The notes beneath the pieces were generated by a model. That model was not told the origin of the DNA and ran no database searches. It saw only the letters and a program-made list of their open reading frames with translations. Positions 38,101 to 46,010 of a DNA stretch of 64,000 bases are shown here, in pieces; the first letter of the stretch is position 1, and every line of letters begins with the position of its first letter. A program made the position numbers and the translations under genes. The stretch is from Kapaibacterium sp044224925 (GTDB lineage Bacteria > Bacteroidota > Ignavibacteria > Kapaibacteriales > Kapaibacteriaceae). The stretch is from the NCBI GenBank assembly GCA_044224925.1, contig JBGAJM010000002.1, positions 272,248 to 336,247 of the forward strand. Direction: 5' to 3'.

Positions 38101-40244
38101 TTCAACATCGTGTCGAGCCGCTCGATGCAACGTATGCGAACTATCAACGTGCATATGCGGTTGGCATCGAGACCGGCACGTTCGAAGACGCGTGTTTGAG
38201 CTATGAGTGCAGAGCGTTTCACGAGTCGTTCCAAGGGAAGGACCTTCAGGATCTGCTCGCCTCTGCCAATCGCAATCTTGCCACGGTCGGTGAGTGGAAG
38301 CAAGACCGGTATGCCCTCACAACGGAGATCTATCTTCAGACATTCGAGCTTCTCCTGGATCCGACAGCGCCAACCACCTTTCGTGGTTCATGGGGAACAG
38401 AGGAGGAAGTGTTTGAAAGGGCGGAACGGACCAAGGACAAGTCAATGCTTTGCTCATTGAATTTGCATGCCGCATTCATCAGTTACCTGCATGAGGACTA
38501 CGAGCGTGCGTCAATGCGGTTTGAGCTGGGATATCGCGATATCGAGTCGATGAAGGGCTCCATTGCCGAGCCGATCTTTGCACAGTTCAAGGCACTCTTG
38601 GCATTACGTGATGCACATGCCGTACGTTCGAGTGCTCGGCGTACCGCTCTGCGCACGGCGCGTTCCGGACTCCGACTTTTGCAGAAATGGGCGTCGGATG
38701 GACCGGCTTGCACGCAGCATCGGGTGGACCTTGTGTTGGCAGAGATCAACAGGATCAACGGACGATTCACCGATGCATTTGCCGCCTTCGATCGAAGCAT
38801 CGCACAAGCAGCACGGTACCAGTTCCTCGCCGACGAGGGCATTGCCAATGAGCTTGCCGCACGAATGGCCGGCATGATCGGCCAGATGGACGTTGCACGC
38901 AAGTATGCTCGGCACGCTCTCGATTGCTTTCGACGCTGGGGTGCGCAGGGAAAGGTCGCATTGCTTGAGCAGCGCTATCCCGAGGTCGCTCAACGGTTCG
39001 AAGCGGGTTCAACTTCGGAAACGTCAACCACGTCCTCTTCCACATCACACGGACATGGAGCATCGCTGGACCTTGCCTCCGTGGTCAAGGCTTCGCACGT
39101 GCTTGCAGGCGAGATCGATATCGATGCTTTGCTTCCAAAGCTGATGACCATCGTGATGGAGAATGCCGGCGCGGAACGCGGCATGCTGTTACTCGAACGA
39201 CAAGGACAGTGGCTGATCGAGGCGGAGAGCGATCTGAACCATGGACAGACGCGGCTGATGCATTCTGCTCGACCTGACGGACATCTTCCGTTGAGTCTTC
39301 TGAGCTACGTTGTGCGCACACACGAGTCCGTTGTGCTTGCCAACGCCGGTACGTCCCGCCAGTTCATGTCGGACGACTATGTGGTCCGTCAACAGCCACG
39401 CAGTGTGCTGTGCATTCCCATCACCCGACAACACACGATCATCGGTGTGATCTATCTCGAGAACAATCTGGTGACCGGTGCCTTCACGGATGAACGACTC
39501 GAAGTGTTGAACCTTCTCAGTGTGCAAATGGGGATCTCCATCGAGAACGCCATGTTGTATGAGAGTCTTGAACGCAAGGTACAAGAGCGCACAGCCGCTC
39601 TGGAGGAAGAACAACGGAAGTCGGAGCGCCTCCTGCTGAACGTGCTCCCGGCCGTGATCGTGCAACGACTGAAGCAAGGCGAGACGACCATCGCAGATCG
39701 ATCCAGCAATGTGACGGTGTTGTTCGCAGACATTGTGGACTTCACGCATCTGTCCGCATCGATCGAACCGGAGCAGGTGGTGGACATTCTCAACACGGTC
39801 TTCAATCACTTCGACGATCTTGTCGAACGTTACGGCGTCGAGAAGATCAAGACCATTGGCGACGCCTATATGGCCGTTGGCGGAATTCCTGAGCCGCGTG
39901 AGGATCATGCCGACGTGATGGTGCGCCTCGCCCTCGACATGCAGGCCTCTGTGCCGCTTCTGGCCCGTGCTGTTGGACTCGACTCGATCAAGATCCGCGT
40001 GGGCATTCACACCGGCAGCGTCATCGCCGGTGTGATCGGACGGTCGAAGTTCAGCTACGATCTCTGGGGCGACACGGTGAACACAGCCGCACGCATGGAG
40101 AGTCATGGCATGCCCGGACGTGTGCATGTGAGCGAGGACGTCATCCGTCACTTGAACGGTCACGCCACGACCTTCACCATCGAACAGCGTGAGCAGATCG
40201 AGATCAAGGGTAAGGGCCTGATGACCACGTACTTCGTGTCGTAG
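35118..40244 (+). CDS. Ser/Thr kinase - AAA ATPase - GAF - adenylate cyclase multidomain protein
   Basis: A 1708-residue signalling protein. N-terminal protein kinase (Lys36; HKDVKPEN with Asp128; Asp147 in DLD where kinases have DFG); AAA_16-type ATPase with Walker A GYSGIGKTS (328-336) and Walker B LFLDD (458); a long helical TPR-like middle; a GAF domain (about 1334-1480); a short coiled coil (LERKVQERTAALEEEQRKSE); and a class III cyclase domain with metal residues Asp1538/Asp1541 (FADIVDF... motif), Lys1576/1578 and Asp1582 (KIKTIGDAYM), Asp1652-Asn1655-Arg1659 (GDTVNTAAR). The Lys/Asp pair and Asn/Arg favour ATP and an active cAMP-producing site. Architecture resembles trifunctional kinase/ATPase/histidine-kinase proteins with the histidine kinase replaced by a cyclase. 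Start 35118 is at an ATGA overlap; the longer frame from 34821 is antisense-free but lies inside the oxidase gene and is rejected. Confidence 0.92.
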   Translation: MIDLPGYRVRGVLYESAAHVLYYAEAESTGEDVILKTMRAGSATPHRSSRLRLEYLLTSRVASASVIGARALVEHRNIPVFVKTDVHGVPLDQLIPSGGMDISDVLSIGVQLADALDAIHSAGIMHKDVKPENVIVVPETFTTFLTDLDIASELKQEHAEAAEIGELSGSLPYIAPEQTGRMNRAVDYRADFYSLGALLYEITTGRRPFHASDAMEMIHCHIARQPEPIALLRPDVPSVLQSIIHRLMAKTAEDRYQSAFGLGEDLRRCQREWSASQTIEPFRLASKDASDRLLIPQTLYGREADIMAIVETFERSATGTTQFMTVSGYSGIGKTSLINEVQRSIAGHRGHFVSGKHDQYQRNLPYSALVQALERLIRQILSEPDSMLAELRASIVSALRDQGSVITDVLPVLEILIGPQPSIVETGGLDAQRRFNETLTAFLGAVATPMHPLVLFLDDMQWADSATLSFIEHLASNTQLSLMFVLSYRDNEVPATHPLMGCISVLERGPACFQQLRLYPLTVENVCDLLHDALGRSHDEVRPLAEILRKKTDGNPFFVNQFLKTLCERSSLYYSKKEKQWQWDLDDIVQRGMTDNVVELMTQKLRSFSPSVQRTLNIAAAIGGEFDFSLVATVNNDQRGTAEQLWEPLREGLIYVDGNVSLADVIQSTDADLALASSIRVRFQHDRIQQAAYALMSENDRAQVHLQIGRAMVERSRISGRDTIFEIAAQWNAGRQYCEHDDDVLYLMQMNTNAATQALASAAFASARVYALTALECSPPDAWDRYTELTRTMHETLAECDVLCAEFEHLDSICTILSRHATMPSHSVQVYDYLRRSYIAQLRFADAIDAALKAVALLGVKFPSKPTLAHTAAKLIQLKLMVGNKTPDDLRALPDLHDDRVYQIVRITAEIASAVYMTWPELFPLLLLKQMELTLRYGNHRYSASVFVGYAIIQVVALGDVRRAYALATAALSLPDRYNAKELISKNLSAYAFLIQHRVEPLDATYANYQRAYAVGIETGTFEDACLSYECRAFHESFQGKDLQDLLASANRNLATVGEWKQDRYALTTEIYLQTFELLLDPTAPTTFRGSWGTEEEVFERAERTKDKSMLCSLNLHAAFISYLHEDYERASMRFELGYRDIESMKGSIAEPIFAQFKALLALRDAHAVRSSARRTALRTARSGLRLLQKWASDGPACTQHRVDLVLAEINRINGRFTDAFAAFDRSIAQAARYQFLADEGIANELAARMAGMIGQMDVARKYARHALDCFRRWGAQGKVALLEQRYPEVAQRFEAGSTSETSTTSSSTSHGHGASLDLASVVKASHVLAGEIDIDALLPKLMTIVMENAGAERGMLLLERQGQWLIEAESDLNHGQTRLMHSARPDGHLPLSLLSYVVRTHESVVLANAGTSRQFMSDDYVVRQQPRSVLCIPITRQHTIIGVIYLENNLVTGAFTDERLEVLNLLSVQMGISIENAMLYESLERKVQERTAALEEEQRKSERLLLNVLPAVIVQRLKQGETTIADRSSNVTVLFADIVDFTHLSASIEPEQVVDILNTVFNHFDDLVERYGVEKIKTIGDAYMAVGGIPEPREDHADVMVRLALDMQASVPLLARAVGLDSIKIRVGIHTGSVIAGVIGRSKFSYDLWGDTVNTAARMESHGMPGRVHVSEDVIRHLNGHATTFTIEQREQIEIKGKGLMTTYFVS

Positions 40245-40266
40245 CCTTGCTTGCCGCCCTTCCGCC

Positions 40267-41361
40267 CTACGTCTTCTCCGGCACCTTTCCTCCAACGTAG
40301 GCCGCACTCGTCAGCCCCATCAGAATGAGCATCGAGTTGTCGATGTCCGGAATGCTCACCGTGGCCCACACGCGATAGCAGTAGTAGAAGCCGAAGAGCG
40401 CCGTCCACACCACCACTTGCAGTCGTTGCAACGACAGACCTCCGGAACCATCGTTCGTGATATCAGTAAAGATCGAATGCGTTGGTCGTTGCTCCACCGT
40501 GGTGTTGTTCTTTGCCGCCGTCGAGCGCTTCGTAAGCTCAATGCCCGCAGCCGCAAGGGCAGACGCCGTGCTAATGGTGATAATGCCGAGCACGCTCGAC
40601 GAGATGGGCACGTAGAGCGTGGTGATGGTATAGAGGTAAATGGACGAGATCACCACCAGCAGGAACCAGAACGCCATCTGTGTGAGCGAAAGACTGTACG
40701 CCCCTTCCTTTCCGGAGTCCGATTCGCTTGTGCCACGCAGCATCGTGGTGTTGAGTGCGCGATTCACGAAGAAGATCACGAAGAGGATCACCACGGCGCT
40801 AGCGATATAGAACCGATCGAGATGGATCACCTGGATCTGCATGCTGTATCCGTTGGCACGAGATGCAGCGCGGATCACACCATGGTCGTCGATGCGATCG
40901 ACCTTGCTCACCACGGTGCTCAACGGATACCCACTTCCGATCTGGGCAATGCTGATCGAGACCGGTTTATGCTTCCACGGATTGGGTCTGCCCAGCACCT
41001 CTGCCCACTGCTTTTGATTGACGCCGCTGAAGTCGTCGAGCGTGAGTCGGAAGGTGATGCGCGACGAGTTCGTGTCGACGCTCTCTGCCTTGATCCCATC
41101 GAATCGCTGTCCGTCCATCACGAGCACGATCTCGTCGGTGGAGTTCACGGTCTTGAGAAAGGCGGAAAGGTTCGCCACTTCGACGATGAGTGCCTCGTTC
41201 AATCCGACAACGGTCGGATGGGCAGAATCCATGCCATGCGCAGAGATCACGATGGGCGTGGTAATAGGTGCAGCCGATGGATCGCGCCAGCGATACACCG
41301 ACTGTGCGTTCGCGATCGTTGAAAGGGTGACGATGGCGAACGCAAGGATGGAAATGTTCAT
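40267..41361 (-). CDS. Hypothetical exported/membrane protein
   Basis: A 364-residue protein with signal peptide MNISILAFAIVTLSTIANAQ, an extracytoplasmic beta-rich domain (about 20-180: PIVISAHGMDSAHPTVVGLNE, IVLVMDGQRFDGIK) and four membrane segments in the C-terminal half (YIASAVVILFVIFFVNRAL, MAFWFLLVVISSIYLY, VLGIITISTASALAAAG, WTALFGFYYCYRVW). No family recognised. ATG overlaps the upstream gene's stop (ATGA at 41358-41361), so it is translated with the secreted papain-like protein and may process, anchor or sense with it. Confidence 0.75.
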   Translation of the reverse strand: MNISILAFAIVTLSTIANAQSVYRWRDPSAAPITTPIVISAHGMDSAHPTVVGLNEALIVEVANLSAFLKTVNSTDEIVLVMDGQRFDGIKAESVDTNSSRITFRLTLDDFSGVNQKQWAEVLGRPNPWKHKPVSISIAQIGSGYPLSTVVSKVDRIDDHGVIRAASRANGYSMQIQVIHLDRFYIASAVVILFVIFFVNRALNTTMLRGTSESDSGKEGAYSLSLTQMAFWFLLVVISSIYLYTITTLYVPISSSVLGIITISTASALAAAGIELTKRSTAAKNNTTVEQRPTHSIFTDITNDGSGGLSLQRLQVVVWTALFGFYYCYRVWATVSIPDIDNSMLILMGLTSAAYVGGKVPEKT

Positions 41362-44327
41362 TGCATCTTTATGAACTGTTGTGTGAAGACGGCATTGGTC
41401 GTGGTGATGCGGACGATGTACCGTCCGGTTGACATCGTTGAAAGCGAAAGGGGAATGCCTTGCATGAGTGCGTCGCTCGACACAACACGTTGCAGCACGA
41501 GTTCTCCGAGGGTCGTGTACACGCCAACCGTGGCCGTGCTCGAACGCGTGAGATCGGCGCGGACCGTCACGATGTCGGAAGCAGGATTTGGAGCGATCTC
41601 CACCGAAGCGATCTCGCGAGAGACGTCTTCTCCTACGCTGGTGAAGACGATCGTTGGGTCGTACTCGAAACTCACGACGGACTCGATGATGCAGCGTTCC
41701 GCTGTTGGTGCGAGCTCTTGAATACACAGGGCACCATTGTCCGGTACCAACGTGCCGATCGTACGCGCCTGACCGGTGGCATGCCCTTCGTCCAGATCTC
41801 GGTCAACCACCACGCGCGTGACGCCGTTATACGTGAGCCACCCGTTCAGCAAAGCCCACGTGCCGCGTGTCCGTCCACTTGCCGTATACCATCCGAGCTC
41901 TACGAGCAATGGTGCTTTGGCAAGACGCTCGATCATCCACGGTGCCGTTGGTGCCGTTGCTGCGCCTGTTTCGTTCTGCGCACTGTGCGACGAGGATGTG
42001 GCCGTGATCTGTGCGTCAGCGATGCTCGCACTTTGATACCGCACACGGATCGGTTGACGTACACCGTCGAGATAGTCCAGCACACCCTTGATCATGTTCG
42101 TACGCACGGTGCCTTGCCGCCCTCGCTTCCCTTGTTGCGAGAGTGAGATGCGACGTTGTGTTCGGGTATCAGGGAATTGAAGGGCGGAAAGGGTCGTGTC
42201 GAGCATGTGCAGGATGTCGGCAATGGCCGACTGACCGGATGCGCCGCGATCGCTGAGCGTGTCGGGCCAGAGCGAGCGCGTGGCAGTTGAATCGAGGTCG
42301 GTGATGTCGTAGCGTAGCCACCGAAGATTCGTGTCGCCGGGAGCGAAGACTCCCCGAGTCCACGTTGGCAAGGCCAAGGTGCCCGGAGAAGGGCGCCACG
42401 ACTCGGTTCCAAGTGTTGGTGCATTATGCGATGCAGAGTCGGGATAGACGCGAAGTCGATACACCGTATGCGGGATCGTATCGATCGGTCGCCGATCTGT
42501 GAGTGTGTCGGCATACCACACATTCATCCACACAGAATCTCGCACCGTGCTCTTGATGTGTGTGCTATCGACGACCATGGTAATGGACTCGCCCAACTGA
42601 TCACCAACGGGAATGTTCGCAAGCGACACGGTGGTGATCGATGGCGTGAAGGCGTTGGCGAAATGCAGCGACGTACTTGCTGTGTGATCTACCGACGTCG
42701 AGACGCCCTTTCGTCCGAAGATGAATCCCGTAAAGCCCTTCCACAATTTGCCTGCCGTGCTTCGACCAACGCGATGCACAGAGGAATCGTAGGATTCGGA
42801 GCACACGAAGTAGGGAACGGTCGCGTGCGCTTTTCCGTCGGTGCCGAGGTAGCCGTCAAAGTACGGCACACCACCGGTGAGCGTATCCCATGATAGCTTC
42901 CGTTCTCGCGTGCCACCGGCACGACGCTGGTCACCGTCGTCTTTGTACCAAAGGTCCTTGCTCGTGGCGGACTGTGATGCGCCGGTGAGTACCACGGCAT
43001 GACGTCCGGTGACGGTGGATCCACTACTACCGCTGTCCTCGTGGAACTCCACGAACATCTCCACGTCCTCGCTATCCTTCACTTCCTTCTTCAACCACTC
43101 CCACTTCGGATAGCCGCCATCTCCCTCGTTTTTCGCCGTCTTGATGTAGTCGTCATCACTCTCTGCATCGCTCGTACTGCCACGGATCTGGAACTTCACC
43201 TTGATCGGTAGATCGTACTTGTTGATGAATTCGAGTTTGCCACGAACGAAGTCCTCGCTCCACACACCCGTTTCCTTCTCGCGCCGCATCAGACGTCCCA
43301 ACTCTTCGAGCTTCTGTCGATCCGAGAGTCCCGTCTTCTTCATCGGAAACTGCTGTTCAAGCCACTCCATCGAATTCGCTGCGGACGTGGGCGCACATGC
43401 ATTGAGATCACCCGCGAAGTTGGCGGCTTCGTTATAGGGATGGCTGGCGGAGTCGAGATCGAGGTTCGGAATGCGACATCCCCACACCAGACCATCGGTG
43501 ATCACACTGCCAATGGGAATGGTGATCGGATCGAGTCGCACGGATGTTCGCATCGTATCGCGCACGCCACCTAAATAGATCTTCGTGCTATCGAGGTCCA
43601 GCCACTGATAGGCTTTCAAGGTGGTGTCCGTGCTCAGCGTCGTGTCTGTAAGATCGTACGAGAGCCGCAACGAATCAGGCGCCGACGGCTTCAGCACGGA
43701 ATGCAGGTCGACGTTCTGCTGCATCGTCACACTGTCCAGCGATGGAGGAACGGCCTGATTGCGAAGGATCCAGTAGGCGACACCGGCGATCGTCCATGCA
43801 CGCACATTCAGATAGCGATACACGTTCGATGGACCGTACCGATACTGGAACGTTGCATTGGCCTTGTCGCGATTCACGAAGGGGCGGACGTAGGCATTCC
43901 AGTACAAGGCGGCAAGGAGGACAGGAGGATAGACAAGGGCATCCTGCGTGATCGTATTGTTCGAAGGGTTGATGTCTTCCGCGAAGGAGATCGACGTGGT
44001 GATCGTGTACATGCCCGACGTCAGCGGATACCACAACTGCGCGAGCAGTAGGGTCAGATGCGTATAGGGAGCGATGTTCTGTCCGGGGATCTCGGTCTGA
44101 TAGACCAGTGTTCCGCTGGCCTTGTTTCTGATCGTGACGGCGATCGTGTATTCCGCGGTGGCGAGACGGTTATCGTTGGCGATCTCGATGGCGAGCTGTG
44201 CCGCCATCAGTGCTCGAAGTTGTCCGTACAGTGCGATGTACTGCACCGGACGCAGATCTGTGGCCTTCGCCGGCCTCGCTAGGGCGAGTGCGAACACAGC
44301 CACCAACACACATGCGATACTGCGCAT
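41358..44327 (-). CDS. Secreted papain-like (C39-type) protein with T9SS sorting domain
   Basis: A 989-residue exported protein with signal peptide MRSIACVLVAVFALALARPAKA. Near residue 310 the sequence DLNACAPTSAANSMEWLEQQ resembles the nucleophile Cys motif of C39-like/papain-fold proteases; GRHAVVLTGAS about 140 residues on supplies the His. A long beta-rich middle follows, and the end (VEIAPNPASDIVTVRAD ... GRYIVRITTTNAVFTQQFIK) is a clear T9SS type-A sorting domain. Probable surface or released peptidase/amidase; substrate unknown. Operon with the 40267 gene. Confidence 0.75.
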   Translation of the reverse strand: MRSIACVLVAVFALALARPAKATDLRPVQYIALYGQLRALMAAQLAIEIANDNRLATAEYTIAVTIRNKASGTLVYQTEIPGQNIAPYTHLTLLLAQLWYPLTSGMYTITTSISFAEDINPSNNTITQDALVYPPVLLAALYWNAYVRPFVNRDKANATFQYRYGPSNVYRYLNVRAWTIAGVAYWILRNQAVPPSLDSVTMQQNVDLHSVLKPSAPDSLRLSYDLTDTTLSTDTTLKAYQWLDLDSTKIYLGGVRDTMRTSVRLDPITIPIGSVITDGLVWGCRIPNLDLDSASHPYNEAANFAGDLNACAPTSAANSMEWLEQQFPMKKTGLSDRQKLEELGRLMRREKETGVWSEDFVRGKLEFINKYDLPIKVKFQIRGSTSDAESDDDYIKTAKNEGDGGYPKWEWLKKEVKDSEDVEMFVEFHEDSGSSGSTVTGRHAVVLTGASQSATSKDLWYKDDGDQRRAGGTRERKLSWDTLTGGVPYFDGYLGTDGKAHATVPYFVCSESYDSSVHRVGRSTAGKLWKGFTGFIFGRKGVSTSVDHTASTSLHFANAFTPSITTVSLANIPVGDQLGESITMVVDSTHIKSTVRDSVWMNVWYADTLTDRRPIDTIPHTVYRLRVYPDSASHNAPTLGTESWRPSPGTLALPTWTRGVFAPGDTNLRWLRYDITDLDSTATRSLWPDTLSDRGASGQSAIADILHMLDTTLSALQFPDTRTQRRISLSQQGKRGRQGTVRTNMIKGVLDYLDGVRQPIRVRYQSASIADAQITATSSSHSAQNETGAATAPTAPWMIERLAKAPLLVELGWYTASGRTRGTWALLNGWLTYNGVTRVVVDRDLDEGHATGQARTIGTLVPDNGALCIQELAPTAERCIIESVVSFEYDPTIVFTSVGEDVSREIASVEIAPNPASDIVTVRADLTRSSTATVGVYTTLGELVLQRVVSSDALMQGIPLSLSTMSTGRYIVRITTTNAVFTQQFIKMQ

Positions 44328-44450
44328 ATCCCCCTCCGGGATCGTGTGGAATTTCTACGGCGCCAAACTACAAGAATTGTAACCTTTTCCTAACTCATTG
44401 TTACTCTGTCGTTCAATTCCCGTTCTTCAACATGTTCTATGAGGGTAGGT

Positions 44451-44807
44451 ATGTCCAAGGTCGTTCACTTTGAGATCCCCGCAGAGGATCCGCAGAAGAA
44501 GATGGACTTCTTTTCGAAGGTATTTGGCTGGTCGTTCCAGTCGTGGGAAGGTGCAGACTACTATATGACGAGGTCAGGCCCCGAAGACGAGATGGGCATC
44601 GAGGGCGCTATCATGAAGCGGAACGACCCTTCGCAGCCCCTCGTCAACGTCATCAATGTCACTTCCATTGATCAAACCGCGCCCCTCATCGAAGCCAGCG
44701 GCGGCAAGGTCGTCGTCCCTAAAATGGCCGTCGGCGACATGGGCTTTGTGGCCTATTTCACGGACCCCGAAGGGATGATCCATGGGATGTGGGAGATCGT
44801 CAGATAA
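44451..44807 (+). CDS. VOC (glyoxalase-fold) family protein
   Basis: A 118-residue protein: VHFEIPAEDPQKKMDFFSKVFGWSF, GFVAYFTDPEGMIHGMWE and one beta-alpha-beta-beta-beta repeat pair, typical of VOC proteins. Metal ligands His/Glu are likely (VHFEI, GMWEIV). Function unknown. Start 44451 is set by GAGGGTAGGT upstream. A repeat block begins immediately after the stop. Confidence 0.85.
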   Translation: MSKVVHFEIPAEDPQKKMDFFSKVFGWSFQSWEGADYYMTRSGPEDEMGIEGAIMKRNDPSQPLVNVINVTSIDQTAPLIEASGGKVVVPKMAVGDMGFVAYFTDPEGMIHGMWEIVR

Positions 44808-44923
44808 GTGACAAGTGACAAGTGACGAGTTGACACTTCGTGCAGTTTATCAAGCACTTGTCACTCGTCACTCGTCACTCGTAACTCAACATGTCACTTG
44901 TCACTCGTAACTCGTAACTCAAT
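44808..44923. repeat. GTGACAAGT/GTCACTCGT repeat block with inverted copies
   Basis: Left half repeats GTGACAAGTGAC(A/G)AGT; right half repeats the reverse complement (ACTTGTCAC/ACTCGTCAC/ACTCGTAACTC), so the block can fold into long hairpins. It fills the space between the convergent VOC and FISUMP genes and could act as a two-way terminator. The same unit is at 24541-24570. Confidence 0.85.
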
Positions 44924-45571
44924 TCAGTCTTTCACCAACCGCACCGACAACCCCCTGTCCATTTCGTTGTACACGGCATAGACAAGCGAGTCGTTGCAAT
45001 AGACGAAGCGTTGCTTAGCGGTAACGGAGTCTTCCTTGGTGGAGGTCCAGAATTCGCCGTACACGCCCACGAGATAGAAGGCCCCGGCCTTGCCGCGATA
45101 TCCGGCGGGGAGGGCAGAGAATCCGAATTCGTTCGTGCCGGCACCGCCGCCGGCCCAGCCGACCCAGCCCGTCACGTTCTTGAGCTTGAGTCCGGGATTC
45201 ACACCGGCGTAGTCGACCAATGTCTGCCACTCCGCATCGGAAGCAACATGCCATCCCGCAGGTGCAAGTCCGCGCGGATCGTTCACGGCGAACCAGTTAT
45301 AGAGCTTGCCGTAGAGCGAGTCGTTCGATGGGAGATCATCCGTATAACAATAGGCCGGCGTGCCACTCTTCCCTGCCGCCACCCAATCCTTTGCATTGGT
45401 CACATACAAGATGCTGTCGCCGTTGCGGAAGCGACTCACGTTCAGATTCTTTGACGTCCATACTTGCGTGCCGATGCGCACCGAGCCTGCGGGGAGGACT
45501 TCGGGACCCGTACTGTCGTCTTTACACGATACGAGGACGAGAAGGGTGGCAAGGAGAAGGAGATGTTTCAT
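44924..45571 (-). CDS. FISUMP-domain lipoprotein
   Basis: A 215-residue lipoprotein: signal sequence with lipobox LVSC (Cys16). The rest is a Fibrobacter succinogenes major paralogous (FISUMP) domain: GTQVWTSKNLNVSRFRNGD, YGKLYNWFAVNDPRGLAPAGWHVASDAEWQTL, EFGFSALPAGYRG, YGEFWTSTKEDS. These are secreted or surface proteins of unknown function found widely in the FCB group. Start at 45571 by signal peptide; the longer frame is not supported. Confidence 0.92.
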   Translation of the reverse strand: MKHLLLLATLLVLVSCKDDSTGPEVLPAGSVRIGTQVWTSKNLNVSRFRNGDSILYVTNAKDWVAAGKSGTPAYCYTDDLPSNDSLYGKLYNWFAVNDPRGLAPAGWHVASDAEWQTLVDYAGVNPGLKLKNVTGWVGWAGGGAGTNEFGFSALPAGYRGKAGAFYLVGVYGEFWTSTKEDSVTAKQRFVYCNDSLVYAVYNEMDRGLSVRLVKD

Positions 45572-45590
45572 GTGCAAAGATAGCTGGTGA

Positions 45591-45884
45591 TCACAACGAC
45601 AGCGCCGCCGCCAATTCGTCGGCGAGGGGTTCAGAATACATGCCATAGGCATTCACAAGCACGCCCTTGATGCCATGCTTCTCGGAGGAGATGGCATAGA
45701 CGATCACTTCGTCGGCGGGATCGGACGCGCCCTCCAGTCGTATCACGGAATCGATCTTGAACTCATCATGAAAGAGCTTGACGGCATTTGCACCGCACTC
45801 CAAACAGTTCGTGCGGAGATTCAGATCCTCCGTATACCCTTCTCGTTTGAGTCGGTCCAAAATGTCGACGAGGGTTGGTTCCAT
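45591..45884 (-). CDS. Small conserved Bacteroidota protein (so-called phosphoribosylpyrophosphate synthetase)
   Basis: A 97-residue cytoplasmic protein with LVDILDRLKREGYTEDLNLRTNCLECGAN, RLEGASDPADEVIVYAISS and HGIKGVLVNAYGMYSE. This is a short family frequently mislabelled PRPP synthetase in Bacteroidota genomes; it has no PRPP-binding motif and its function is unknown. Conserved CLEC suggests metal or redox chemistry. Lies 19 bp upstream of the FISUMP gene, same direction. Confidence 0.8.
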   Translation of the reverse strand: MEPTLVDILDRLKREGYTEDLNLRTNCLECGANAVKLFHDEFKIDSVIRLEGASDPADEVIVYAISSEKHGIKGVLVNAYGMYSEPLADELAAALSL

Positions 45885-46010
45885 GATGCTGTGACTGTGG
45901 CTTGTTCTGGGTGTTGTATGACCGAAAATATAACCAGGATACGCTGACAAAACTCATAGTGCGCCGCACGGAACACCCGTAGAATCGACCGTTCACAGAA
46001 AGGTGACCTC

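Noticed and set aside
39189..40307. 372-codon open frame on the minus strand
   Set aside because: Antisense to the cyclase domain, no recognisable protein character.
45591..45884. PRPP synthetase
   Set aside because: Far too short and without the PRPP loop; name is a common mislabel for this small family.
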